From NCBI GenBank assembly GCA_038502055.1, contig JAXRKN010000038.1, positions 4,526,001-4,590,000 on the forward strand: a stretch of DNA of 64,000 nucleotides, read 5' to 3'. Of the stretch, positions 9,374 through 22,200 are shown piece by piece. This DNA comes from Tanytarsus gracilentus. Its lineage: Eukaryota; Arthropoda; Insecta; Diptera; Chironomidae. The notes under the pieces are model-generated. The model worked only from the letters and a program-made list of their open reading frames with translations, was not told the DNA's origin and did no database searches. The position numbers and the translations under genes are program-made. Each line of letters opens with the position of its first letter. The stretch's first letter is position 1.

Positions 9374-10179
9374 CTTCACTTTGTGAATTACACCACTTTT
9401 TATTTGGTTTTGAAAAAAACCTTTTAAATTCAACACTAACACAATTAATTTTCGATTGGTTTAAAATAATAAACTTCCAAAAAATCAACAGGAACAATTT
9501 TTCAACTGTTCACTGTTTGAATGTTAGACTTGAACTGATTTTTGTTTTGAATGATGAAATAATCTTTAACACAATAATCTTCAACACAATAATCTTCACA
9601 TGATTTTAAAAGTTTTCAGGTAGTAAATTAGGTACAAATACTTCAAAAAACTTATCAAAGCATCAAAGATTTTTGAGAATCTTAAAATTACGAGAATTTA
9701 AATGTCATTAAACTAAATTAAATTAAATTTTAATATCATTTGTAACTATTTAAAATAATGTACTATTGCTTAATAGTAATAATTTTTTGATTTAACAAGG
9801 AGCAATATTTTTTAAAAAATGACGTATGGAATTATGGATCATGAATTATGACCATCTTTAAACTCGAGATTGAAGTCCATAACCAGAAGAGACAAAAATC
9901 TTGATACCTCTATTGTTTTCTAAAATTTTAAACGATAAAAAAATTAAAGAACTAAATTCATTTGAAAATAAAAAGTTATATCTTTTTGTTTACATCGATT
10001 TTTTGTTTATACTTTTTAAAAAAATTAGGTATTATCAGGTTAATTTAATGATATCAAACTTTTAAAACTTTAACACCTGATAAATATTAATTTTAATGAA
10101 TTAACACATGATTTGTTGAAGCAATATTCAAACTCTGTTTTTACCACTGGCAGTCAAAGTTTAAAAAGCTTCTTTCATG
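9374..10179. other. Upstream flank of the Helitron-like unit, no gene
   Basis: AT-rich, without a usable ORF. It probably contains the promoter of the minus-strand element. A CAGGTAGT..AGGTA..AAT block (about 9618-9642) resembles one upstream of the small gene (about 1577-1600). A second block (about 9985-10140) is loosely similar to 1560-1690. I cannot place the element boundary. Confidence 0.4.
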
Positions 10180-11578
10180 AAACATCAAGCCTATGTAAAA
10201 ATAGACATTTATAACACTCCTGGAAGACCAAAATAAATTTTTTAAACATGATCAATGCCAATCGATTCGTGATGCAATGACGAGTTCAACGACATACATG
10301 AAGCCATAGTTCTGAAAAATGGGCATTAGTGGCACTCCTGGCCGGCCATGATGGACATGTCTCAAAAATCATCAATGTCAATCGATTCCTGATGCAAAGA
10401 CGAGTTCAACAACATACATGAAGCCATAGTTCTGAAAAAATGGGCATTAGTGGCACTCCTGGCCGGCCATGATGGACATGTCTCAAAAATCATCAATGTA
10501 AATCGATTCCTGATGCAAAAACGAGTTCAACGATACCCATGAAGCCATAGTTCTGAAAAATGGGCATTAGTGGCACTACTGGCCGGCCATGATGGACATG
10601 TCTCAAAAATCATCAATGTCAATCGATTCCTGATGCAATGACGAGTTCAACAACATACATGAAGCCATAGTTCTGAAAAATGGGCATTAGTGGCACTCCT
10701 GGCCGGCCATGATGGACATGTCTCAAAAATCATCAATGTCAATCGATTCCTGATGCAATGACGAGTTCAACAACATACATGAAGCCATAGTTCTGAAAAA
10801 AGGGCATTAGTGGCACTCCTGCCCGGCCATGATGGACATGTCTCAAAAATCATCAATGTCAATCGATTCCTGATGCAATGACGAGTTCAACGACATACAT
10901 GAAGCCATAGTTCTGAAAAATGGGCATTAGTGGCACTCCTGGCTGTCCATAATGGACATTCATCAAAAATCATCAATGCCATTCGATTTCTGGTCCAATG
11001 ACGAGTTCAACGACATACATGAAGCCATAGTTCTGAAAAATGGACATTAGTGGCACTCCAGGCCGGCCATGATGGACACTCCTCAAAAATCGTCAATGCC
11101 AATCGATTCCTGGTCCAATTACGAGTTCAACGATACCCATGAAGCCATATAAGAGAAAATTTGTATGAAAAAGGACATTTTTGCACTCAAGGACGGTCCT
11201 TAGAGGGTCGTACCCCAAAAATAAATACTTCTTGCACAACTAGAGCCAAAACCCGATATTTAGCCACAAACCCGAGTCAAATCCAACCAGCCGTTCTTGA
11301 GATATTGCGTTCACTAAGATCGTGAGAAAGTAAGAAAGTGAGAAAGTAAGAAAGTAAGAAAGTAAGAAAGTAAGAAAGTGAGAAAGTAAGATGACTTAAA
11401 TGGCTCTAACTCCTCGTAGGATCAACCGATTTCAAATCTGTTTTCGCCAGTTTGTAGGGTTTGACAAGGCCTATCATTTGAATATATGTTTTGATATTGC
11501 ACAATGTAATGTCTTGGCACTAGGGGCCGAAAACTGGTTTTGGAAAAATCCAAAATTAATATATAGCGGAGCTATAAT
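10180..11578 (+). mobile_element. Non-autonomous minisatellite element, copy A (left end missing)
   Basis: About eight units of a 120-bp repeat (marker GGCATTAGTGGCACTCC at roughly 120-bp intervals from 10321, plus a degenerate unit near 10200) are followed by a unique tail, a GAAAGTAA microsatellite (about 11323-11395) and a right end with TATAGCGGAGCTATA. The right end can form a 6-bp hairpin (TATAGC-GGA-GCTATA). In complete copies the sequence AGCGGAGCTAT is inverted as ATAGCTCCGCT near the left end. Subterminal inverted repeats, internal tandem repeats, a 3' hairpin and no coding capacity fit Helentron-associated (DINE-1-like) elements; family assignment is inference. Confidence 0.75.
10203..11160 (+). 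repeat. 120-bp satellite array A
   Basis: Tandem units of almost exactly 120 bp, each with a TGGCACTCCTGGCCGGCC segment, an ATCGATT core and a shared end CATGAAGCCATAGTTCTG. Central units are more than 95% alike by eye, while the first and last are more diverged, as expected for arrays homogenised from the middle. Confidence 0.93.
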
Positions 11579-11628
11579 ATGCAGAATTTCTTCAAGATCA
11601 GACAAACCTTCTTTGAAAATCAAATCAA

Positions 11629-12950
11629 AAACAAGATGGGTCTGCAAACGGCGTTGCCATTTCCAATAGCTCCGCTGTCTTAGATTAGTACCCCATAGTT
11701 CTGAAAAATGGACATTAGTGGCACTCCTGGCCGACCATGATGGACATTCCTCAAAAATCGTCAGTGTCAATCAATTCCTGATGCAATGACGAGTTCAACG
11801 ACATACATGAAGCCATAGTTCTGAAAAATGGACATTAGTGGTACTCCTGGCCGGCCATGATGGACATTCTTCAAAAATCGTCAATGTCAATCGATTCCTG
11901 ATGCAATGACGAGTTCAACGACATACATGAAGCCATAGTTCTGAAAAATGGACATTAGTGGCACTCCTGGTCGGCCATGATGGACATTCTTCAAAAATCG
12001 TTAATGTCAATCGATTTCTGATGCAATGACGAGTTGAACGACATACATGAAGTCATAGTTCTGAAAAAATGGACATTAGTGGCACTCCAGGCCGGCCATG
12101 ATGGACACTCCTCAAAAATCATCAATGCCAATCGATTCCTGATGCAATGACGAGTTCAACGATACCCATGAAGCCATAGTTCTGAAAAATGGACATTAGT
12201 GGCACTCCAGGCCGGCCATGATGGACACTCCTCAAAAATCATCAATGCCAATCGATTCCTGGTCAAATTACGAGTTCAACGATACCCATGAAGCCATAGT
12301 TCTGAAAAATGGACATTAGTGGCACTCCTGGCCGTCCATGATGGACACTCCTCAAAAATCATCAATGTCAATCGATTCCTGATGCAATGACGAGTTCAAC
12401 GACATACATGAAGCCATAGTTCTGAAAAATGGACATTAGTGGCACTCCTGGCCGTCCATGATGGACACTCCTCAAAAATCGTCAATGCCAATCGATTCCT
12501 GGTCCAATTACGAGTTCAACGATACCCATGAAGCCATATAAGAGAAAATTTGTATGAAAAAGGACATTTTTGCACTCAGGGACGGTCCTTGGAGGGTCGT
12601 ACCTCAAAACTAAATACTTCTTGCACAACTAGAACCAAAACCCGATCTTTAGCCACAAACCCGAGTCAAATCCGACCAGCCGTTCTTGAGATATGCCGCC
12701 CACTAAGATCGTGAGAAAGTAAGAAAGTAAGAAAGTGAGAAAGTAAGAAAGTGAGAAAGTAAGATGACTTAAATGGCTCTAACTCCTCGTAGGATCAACC
12801 GATTTCAAATCTGTTTTCGCCAGTTTGTAGGGTTTGACTAGGCCTATCATTTGAGTATATGTTTTGATATTGCACAATGTAATGTCTTGGCACTAGGGGC
12901 CAAAAACTGGTTTTGGAGAAATCCAAAATTAATATATAGCGGAGCTATAA
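11629..12950 (+). mobile_element. Non-autonomous minisatellite element, copy B (complete)
   Basis: Complete structure: left end from ACAAGATGGGTCTGC through AATAGCTCCGCT and TTAGATTAGTAC, then seven 120-bp units (about 11696-12540), the unique tail, a GAAAGTAA tract (about 12713-12765) and the right end TATAGCGGAGCTATAA at about 12935-12950. It lies only about 50 bp downstream of copy A in the same orientation, suggesting insertion next to, or local duplication of, the same family. Short ORFs inside it are not conserved in frame between copies. Confidence 0.8.
11696..12540 (+). repeat. 120-bp satellite array B
   Basis: Seven units of the same 120-bp monomer as array A. GGACATTAG replaces GGGCATTAG in most units, which separates this array's subfamily from the core units of array A. 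Confidence 0.93.
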
Positions 12951-13228
12951 TATTTTCTGTCCGAAATTTGCCCTTCAACATGACTGACTCACATATGCAT
13001 CACCTCCAAGAATTTTATTTTCAGAGCAATCTCGAGAGGTAATCGCAAAACATATCAGAAATCACTTAGCATCAATACTGTGCAAAAAAACTTGAGAGGC
13101 TATAAATCACGATCGTATTTTTTCAGAGTACCCATGGTACTTTTGATTCCCTCATAAGACAAATGAATTCTCTTTAGTGTATCGACTTTCGTGCTAAGCG
13201 CCGACGTTGTGTGTTACTTCTCGAAGGC
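12951..13228. other. Upstream region / 5' UTR of thrombospondin
   Basis: No separate gene. The last part (from about 13150) probably includes the thrombospondin promoter and 5' UTR, but I cannot point to a TATA box. A transposon right end lies directly upstream at 12950. Confidence 0.4.
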
Positions 13229-16200
13229 ATGAAGAATGTTAGAATGTTCACGCGATGGTTATTAATTTGGCTTATTATCGCCACCTTTACGTCTAATTTA
13301 ATAAAGGTAAAAAGAGCGAGAAAAAACTGAAAAAGGCGATGATGTTTTTTATTATTTATGGGTGTCTGCTAGATTAAAATCAAATTACCGTTTTGAATCT
13401 TGTGTTGTGTCGTGTCGAGTGAAACTCATCAACGATATCATCTCGAAAATTAGAACATCAACGCAACACTTTAACTTGCTTGTTATCTCCAGTGCTTCTT
13501 AAGTGTACTAAGGTATTCACACATTATGAGCATGATAAATTACATAGCGTGTACATAAAGTAAGATATGCATTGAAAGTCCCGCATTGTAATTTTGTTTG
13601 GTGATTGAAGAGATTTCAAATTAATGATATTGCAGTGTCTTAATGTGTTTACATGAAACTCGCCTCCTTATGAGGTCAATTGACGATTAATCTCTTAAAA
13701 GGTTTCGCTTGGATTATCGACAGGCATTTTGCGGTTTAATGAGATTTTCTTAATGATACTTGTCCAAAATGATATTGCACCTTATTATTTTAAAATTATT
13801 TTATGATAAAGAAAAGAATTTAAAACATTTTTTCTCCGATGCCAATCAATTCCTTAAGCATTCTCTCTTATTATTTTCTTTTCCGCTCATTCATCAATCA
13901 ATATTCATGCATCATTATCATAACACTACAGTGGCATCAACTGATTTAGAGCAGTACATTCGCGATGACTTTACAATATCCCTAAGGCATATAAGGTAAG
14001 CAAGAAATATCTCCTTTGATGTATTATAAGTATGCACGAAGATAAAAGTATTAACGTTCGATCGAGGGAAGAGCACAAAAAATAAATTTAAAAAAATCGC
14101 GTTATATTTTATCATTTTAAATATTAATTTTTTTTACCCATCTCAAAGACCCCGCAGGAAATTCCGTATCTCATTGGAAGCCCTTTTTATGATTGATTTT
14201 CCTGCCGCCAAAAATAAATTCACATTTTATCTCGATCGAAAGGGAAAGAGCGTCACAATCGACATTAATTCCAACTCGAAAACATTCTCGAAGCAATTGA
14301 GTGTCCCGTCGCTAAATGAGACGACAACAATAAGGTCTCTAGCGCTATCTTTTTCGCAAAATACAATCACATTATATTTGGACTGTAAGGATGTGCTGAA
14401 GGAAGAAGTTGAATTTAATCTCTCGAAACTCTTTCTCGACATGGAAGAGCCAATGGTTAAACTCTTTAGAGAGCGCAAATATCCGCTTTTCCTTGACACA
14501 TTGTCCGAGAATGCCCTTTCGAGAGCGAGCTGTCAAAAACAGCACCGAAAGTCAAACCATAAAATTGTAAAGGACAGCGAAAGCAGAAAAAATTCTCAAG
14601 GTAATGAAAAGTCTGAGTTAGGCGGGATGACAAACTTTAATAGAAAAAAATAAATTAAACTTTCTCACCCCCTTTGCCGAGTGTTTAAAGTGTCATTGAC
14701 ATTGACTAAAATTTTTGTGTTTGTTATCGCCGTAAAAAGGATCCGAGAAAAATAGAAAACGTGACGTGAATCAATATTATCGAAGGGACGACAGAGATAG
14801 GAATGTCGATGTGTTGCCCGGCCGTGGAGATATTCCAATCATGCATGGCGATTGTGATGGTGAGCATTCACAACATGAAATATATTTTCTGCACTTTCAC
14901 TTGACGCTTTTCAATTTAATTTAGAAAATTTACTCCGAGGCATTAACAATTTAATTGCGTTAATTAAGAAGTTGCAGCAAGACATTGCCAATCAGCATGC
15001 CGACATTCGACGTCTCCAGTCATTGATTGAAAATTGCGCTGGCTGTCAAGAACCGCAGCCGTTACGAGAAGTCTGTCAATATGCAAATCCTTGCTTCTCC
15101 GGTAAGTAAGAATTTAATTTGCATTTAATTGAAAATCACTTCAGCCACGACCCAATGCACATTATCATCAATTTATTTTAAATCTCTTTATTTATTGCTC
15201 TCTTGGACCACAACAAAAAAATATAGGTGTGACTTGTCACGATACATCATCGGGCATGAGATGTGGACGATGTCCGAGCGGTTATGTTGGTGACGGAAAG
15301 ACTTGTAAACCCGGGCAAACTTGCGAGGATCGACCATGCTTTCAGTGAGTTTATTGCTATTTTATTCAGACAACTTATAGGTTTTCATAAAACTAGAAAG
15401 CTTAAAAGTGGCAGGCCGCTCTTTAAATTTAAAATTAAACTTCATTTTTTTAATAAATTTAAAATTTTTTATGAAATTTTATTAGAGCGTTACGCTGAGA
15501 TAAACAGAGAACCATTTTGAACTATTATATAGTAAATGAACAAAACGTCGGCATTCGATGACAGTTTTGAGATTTATCGTTGACCATGTAAGGTGTTCAA
15601 TAATTAAGTTACATCACTCGTCACCACATTTCTCTATAGTCTAAAAATTGATTCAAAAGTGCCCTTAAGGTATTTACTTGCGTCACTCTATAACATAAAG
15701 GAAATGGACGATGCTCATTTAAACGAGATCGAAAAAAGCAACACGAGAGATCAGTAGACGCTTTAAAAGCTCTTTTACGACACAATTGTCTGCTTAACTG
15801 CTCATAATTCATCACTCAACCATAAATTCAATGACTTTTAATGTACAATTAACTTTTTTACGAGCGCTTACGAGAGAAACATGTAAAATCCATTGATGCA
15901 TCGGAATGATTGTTAACACATTCTTCTTCTTTTCACCTCTTGCTGCACTTTGGCAGGACAGATTCATTCTTTAGAGAAATGCACATTGTCATGTTGTGAC
16001 ATAATAATATTTTTCATTTTATTTCTTCAGAACAAGAATCTGACGGTGATATTAATGTAGGCCAGCATGATACGTGCGATGTTAATGTGTCGTTTCAGAA
16101 GAAAAATTTAATTATTCACCGCTCGAGGTGTGTTTGATGCAGGAGACAACAATAGAGTGACTATTGGGATAGTCACACACATATGTGACATCTACAACAC

Positions 16201-19200
16201 GGATAAGATAGATTTTTATAGAATTAACGTCCATTATTACCCAACCGAGCAACAATCGGGAGTAATAAATTATTCCCTCATTCACATCCCGACGTAGTAA
16301 ATAGTTTTTTTCAATCTGCTTTCTTCATCGTTCGCATAATAATGAAAATTTCTCTTTCTTTTAATGTCGCGTTCTATGACATCTCGTGATAAATTAAATG
16401 AACTTGCGCGAGGAATTTCTTAACAAATTGATTTCGAAATAGCTCAGAGCAGGGAGTGAGAAACTTATTTATAAATTTAGAATAAACGTAAAGGTGTTAA
16501 TTAAATTTATAAAAAATTAAATATTTCATTTTATTCTATACTTCAGGTTGTACAATTTTAATACAAAAAATTTAAAAAATAAATTCCTCGCCCCTGACAA
16601 TAAAAAAATACTTTTGCTGGAATTTAACGAAATTTAAATGTAGAAATTCAGAAAGTTAATGACGAAGAAGAATTTTCAAGTTAGCAGTTAAAGAAATTAC
16701 GCTCACATGCGTTAGTTAAGTTGATTATGCCAAGGAAATTTTTCTCTCATGCGCTCATTTTATGGTACGCGCGCTACATGATGCATGTTTTATTGTTGTT
16801 GCCCGTATAATACACACAAATCAAGTTCACCCACGCACGTTGCATATTTTCTCTCTCTCACTCTCGTGTGCTCTTTAAATGCAGCTCGAATTTTTATGAT
16901 GAGGAAAAAAAAGATATGATGCGAAACAGATGGCATCGAATTCGTTCATTTCTTTAGGACTATCAGTCGAATTCAAATTTAAATAGTCAAAAGAGCGATA
17001 TGAAATGTGTGAGTTTTATGTGAACTGTACTCATCGGTATAAATATGGAAGTTGAAAGCATAAAATAGTATTTTATTACATCTTCAGCCCAGTTTGGTCG
17101 TTACTTTTTTATCGCAATTATTAACCTTCACCATGGTGCCTTAAGCTTATTAATTGACTGTTTACATTAGCTAGACGAGAAACATTGTTGCATCTTTTAC
17201 GTTATTAGATTACATGCTCTGAATGCGCTTGTAAGAAGATCGAGAGGTGACGCGGTAATAAAGTGCACGAAGTTGCTATCAAAGCGTCAACCTACGCACG
17301 GCGAGAGACAATGCTGAGATGAATGTTCATTAAAGGGAAAGGCGCAGTTTTTGGACTCTCTCGATCGCATTGCAAAGCACATTAAAAGTTTATTTTATAT
17401 TTTACTCGATAAAATTGAAAAGGAAGGGCATTGATTGTGCATAAAGGAAGAGCGTGAGAGAGTTTTAAGAATTTTTTTGGTAAAATTATCTTTTTTAGGC
17501 TTGTCACGTTGAATTTGGCGAAGGTTCACTCTTGCGGGGAAATTCGAACGAAAAAATATTTAATAACATCATTTTCAATTTTTGAATTATTTTTTTATAA
17601 ATATTTTCTCACAAATGTCATCTAAAAATGTCCTCAAGGAACATCGCCTCATATTGTACTAAATCTAATCTCGTGCAGGACAAAAACGAGTAAAACAAAA
17701 GCAGAAAAATAATAGCGAGATGCAAGAGGATTTTTTTCTTGCCTCTCTCACGTCACTTTTTATCTTTTATGCTACATTTGGCGTGTTCTTAAAAACCCCG
17801 AGCCCACCGGCGTGTGCGATGCTATGGCGCCGAATCTGTTAATTAAGTGTGACTTATTGTTTTCGTTCACCTTTTTGTTCTCTCATCTTTTTGCACTTTC
17901 TGGTGGTTCGAATGGAAATAATAAAAGAGTTTGAGTTTGCCGTCTAATTGGATAATTAATGTTTCTCTCTTTTTTTTCACTTATAGCGGGGTACAATGTA
18001 CTGACACAGTAGGTGGTGCCGTCTGCGGGTCATGTCCACAAGGTAAAGGCGAATTTCTCTATAAGAGTTTTTAATTTAATTAATTGACTTTTTCGTGTGC
18101 ACAGGCTACGAGGGAGATGGAAAGACTTGTACTCAAAAAAGAAGTCCCTGTGATGAGCAACGTTGTGCTTCAGGTACAAAGCATTCGATAAATGTTATAA
18201 ATACTGAAAAACATTAACGAGAAATTTTTATTGCATTCCTCATTAATTTTATTTTATTTTTCTGTGAGAGTTTTAAGCTTTACTCGAAACTTGAATTAAA
18301 TCTCAAGCGGAAGCTTCTGGACTTTACTTAAATTCTCTTTCTTACTCACATCCGATCCATTCATTATTCATTTTGATATTTATAACAATGTTAAGCTTGA
18401 AATAAAAATTTAATATTGACCATATAAACATTAAATCATCCTTCTTTTCTCTCTTCCTTGCTTTTTTAATATCCTGTCTATCCATCATTCATCTCAACTT
18501 TGTCTCGCCTATAAACAGCTATACGGAAAAATTCCTGACTTGTAAATGAAAATTTTTTTATACGGCAAAAGCTTTTAAATTAAATTTTATGTATTAGGTA
18601 ATAGCAAATTTCATTCATAGCATGAGCATCATCTGTCATATTTGTCCAATTAAAATATTAAAAGCTCATCGCAATGTGAGTGCTATTTTACGTAAATTGA
18701 ATTTTATTAATTGGAATTTAACTTTAATTGATCTGTAATTTATCGAATACACTTTTTTCATTTATTTTCGTCAAAAGATTAATTTTAATTGGATTTTAAA
18801 AACAAAGTACAAAAATTGGCTCCAAAAGCGTTAAAAATTCATGGAATGAGAAAAACATTTAAACTCGTGTTGTGACAACGCTGTTGTCAAGTAATTTTCT
18901 TAATGTTGAATTATTTGACTTCAAATTTAATGAAATAATTATTAAAGACATCCCTTAATTAGGCTTTATGAAGGCAATTAGTCTAAAAGGTAGAATAATT
19001 TTCTACAGATTTTGAAGATTCTTGAAAATGTCGAGAAGGATCATCATCTCGAATTAAATTAAATTTTTTCCTAACAATTAAAATCATAATTGATCAAATT
19101 CTCCATCAGAAAAAAAGAAAATTAGTTCAAGAATCTTTGAATTTTATTTTTCTTAACCCTTTTTCTTAATTTTTACCACGTATAGACAAAGAAAAATCAT

Positions 19201-22200
19201 CGAAGTTTTTAAATATGTTTAGGTCGATGTTAATTAAAATCAACAAAAAAAATAATTTTTATCTTTTCTATGTCCATATCGTAGAATTTATCTTATCATT
19301 GTTTTATGCTCGATTGAAATTCTTTCAAACTTTTTCGAGTCTTTCCTTCGAGGTAAGTCTGCTTTGACACTTATTAAAAGTCGCACAAAAACAAACACGT
19401 GGTGAGGCTTAGAAAAATTTCACAAATTTGCTTAAATCTTATGCAATTTTTTTGGTTACAAAATATTTTGATTAATTTGTTTTTTAAAGTTGCAAAAATA
19501 CATTTAGGTATTAGATATCGTTAGTAACTGCCCATATTTATATTATCCACACAATTAACGCTTTAAAATATCATAAATTAATCCCCCAAAATAAAAGCAA
19601 CGTGAGTGTTGCATTAACAGCTCCAAAAATGTACAAAATCTGTTTTGATTGATGAAATAATTTAAACACCACACTCGTTTAAATTCCCAATAATGATTTC
19701 GTTACAAAAGAGATCAATCGAACATTTTTTTAAGGTAGGAGAAGAATAACAAGAAGAAAAGAATTCTTTGAAGAAATAAAAATGTAATCGTTGGTTTATT
19801 AAATCGTCAAGAAGAAAAAAAAACTTTTTTATGAGGCACGCTGTGAGGCATTTTTTATGACCAAAAATCTCATCTATATCGACAGTTACAATGACCTTTC
19901 ATTTAGTTATTTTTTTAAAATTACAAATTTAGAAAGTAAAGTTACGTCAGGGGTTGGAAACGCCAAAAAGTTAATTTTTAATTTCTCTCAAATTAACGAA
20001 GCCAAATTAGAAATCCAAAACTGTAAATGACAGCGATTATGAAGAAGCCAATAGACATCATTTTTAAGTCGATATGTGTCAATCAATGTGCATTTCTCTT
20101 CCACATTTCTCCACTCGAAGCAGTGAGTCAACATCGCATTGTGTGCGTCTCATATCATAGTCATCATCATACCTTCACTTTATAAGATTAATGGAAGCAT
20201 CATTAGCTCTTACAACCGAGGAAAATTTATTTAAATTTCAAGCAGAATTCTTTTATTCTGTTGTACATGATGATGCGATTAGAGACTGTTAGAAAATCTT
20301 AAACGTTTGATAAATGAGCAACTTTCATTTCCACACAAAAAATAATCACATTCATTGATTTAGTTTTTTCTTTCATTTTACACTTGCTAATAATTCATCA
20401 ACTTTCTGTCTATAAAATCGTCATGCAATATCCATGTATGTGGTTGTCACCTTCGTAAATGCAATAAAATTTTAGTGGAATATTAAATGTCGATATTAAG
20501 AAAATACATTAAAAATTAAATATATCCGAAATAGATAAGAAAACATTTTAAAGCTTTTTAACTCATTTTTTTAAGTAGCAACAAATGAGAAGATCAATCG
20601 GATTACGAACATTTTTGGGTATCAAAAATTAATGTTTTTGTAAATCATCGTAGTTCAAATTTATTTGAAGTGTTCATGACTTATTTTATAACTTTTCCAC
20701 TCATTTTAAACCACATTATTTAATGTTTTCACCTTAAATGTAAATATGCATGTAGGATTAAGGTAAATGAAAAAAAGCGCATTAAATTCACTCTCAAGCT
20801 TATGTACAGCACTTTGCCTTCAAATGACAACTAAGCAGCCGTGACTAATTTTTTCTCTATTGATCTTTTAGGGGTTCAGTGTCAAGAGATTAGAGAATAT
20901 CCATATTATCGATGCGGAAGCTGCCCATCAGGCTTCACTGGCAATGGTACTGCATGCTATGACATTGATGAGGTGAAATCGATAGTTGACTTAATTTATT
21001 TAATCCTTTGAGCTTCTGTTACAGTGTGACTTGAATGAGCCATGTGACCCGAGAACACGTTGTCAAAATTTGTCACCCGGATTCCGTGAGTTCAAACTAA
21101 TTTTTTTGGAAATAAAATCACATTCGATAATTTTTAATTTTTTTAGGCTGTAGTCAATGTCCACATGGCTTTCACGGCCACCATTCGCAGGGCATCATTA
21201 TGCAATCGGGAATAGACCACACATTCCAACGTCAACGTTGCGATGACATTGATGAATGTCGAGATGGAGTTGCGAGATGTGGCACGAATTCACAGTGTGT
21301 CAACACAGAAGGCAGTTACGAGTGTACTTGTTCGCGTGGTTTCACTAGAAATGAGACAGGCTGTTCGCAAGTCCCAGGAATGTGTCCGGATGGAACGATT
21401 TGCGACAGAAATGCTATTTGCCAACACACCGGTAGCAATCGATACAGGCATGAGGATTTTATTTAATTCATCGCAATTTTTTTATTTATTTAATTTTGAC
21501 AGATGCAAATGCAAAGTGGGTTGGGCTGGTGACGGATTATTCTGTGCATTGGATAAGGACCTTGACGGATGGCCTGATCGTGATCTTGGTTGTTCAGATC
21601 CTCGTTGTCGTGCTGACAATTGTCCCGATATTCCTAACAGCGGACAAGAAGATGCAGACAGAGATGGCTTGGGAGATGCTTGCGATCCGGATGCTGATAA
21701 TGATGGAATTTTAAATAACCCTGACAATTGTCCGCTATTTTATAATCCGGATCAAGCAGATACTGACGAAGGTGGAGCAGATAAGCAAGGAGATGCTTGC
21801 GACAATTGTCCAACAATTCAAAATCCTGATCAATCGGATGTCGATCAAGATGGCTTGGGAGATGCTTGCGACCCTGTAAGACTTTAAATACTTTTAATTT
21901 TAACAAATTTAAATTATAAATTTTATTTAGGATATCGACGACGATGGCATTCCAAATAGACAGGATAATTGCCCTAAAAAAGCAAACAGCAATCAACTTG
22001 ACTCAGATGGCGATGGAATCGGAGATGTTTGTGATAATTGTCCATTTATCCCAAATCCAAGTCAGCAAGACATCGATAATGATTTAGTTGGAGATGCATG
22101 CGATAGTGGAATCGATAGAGACAAAGATGGTGTTCAAGATAGCAAAGATAATTGTCCTAAAGTGCCCAATGCAGATCAACTCGATCACGATAACGATGGA

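Noticed and set aside
11400..11770. ORFs of 89-98 codons on both strands in the minisatellite element
   Set aside because: Their frames are not preserved in the other copies and the encoded sequences match no family.
10203..12540. Regular 120-bp repeats resembling a CRISPR-like array
   Set aside because: Units are contiguous with no unique spacers, the period is far too long, and the genome is eukaryotic; it is a minisatellite inside a transposon.
21200..21466. Separate EGF-domain gene starting at 21200
   Set aside because: It is an internal exon of thrombospondin, in frame with the neighbouring exons.
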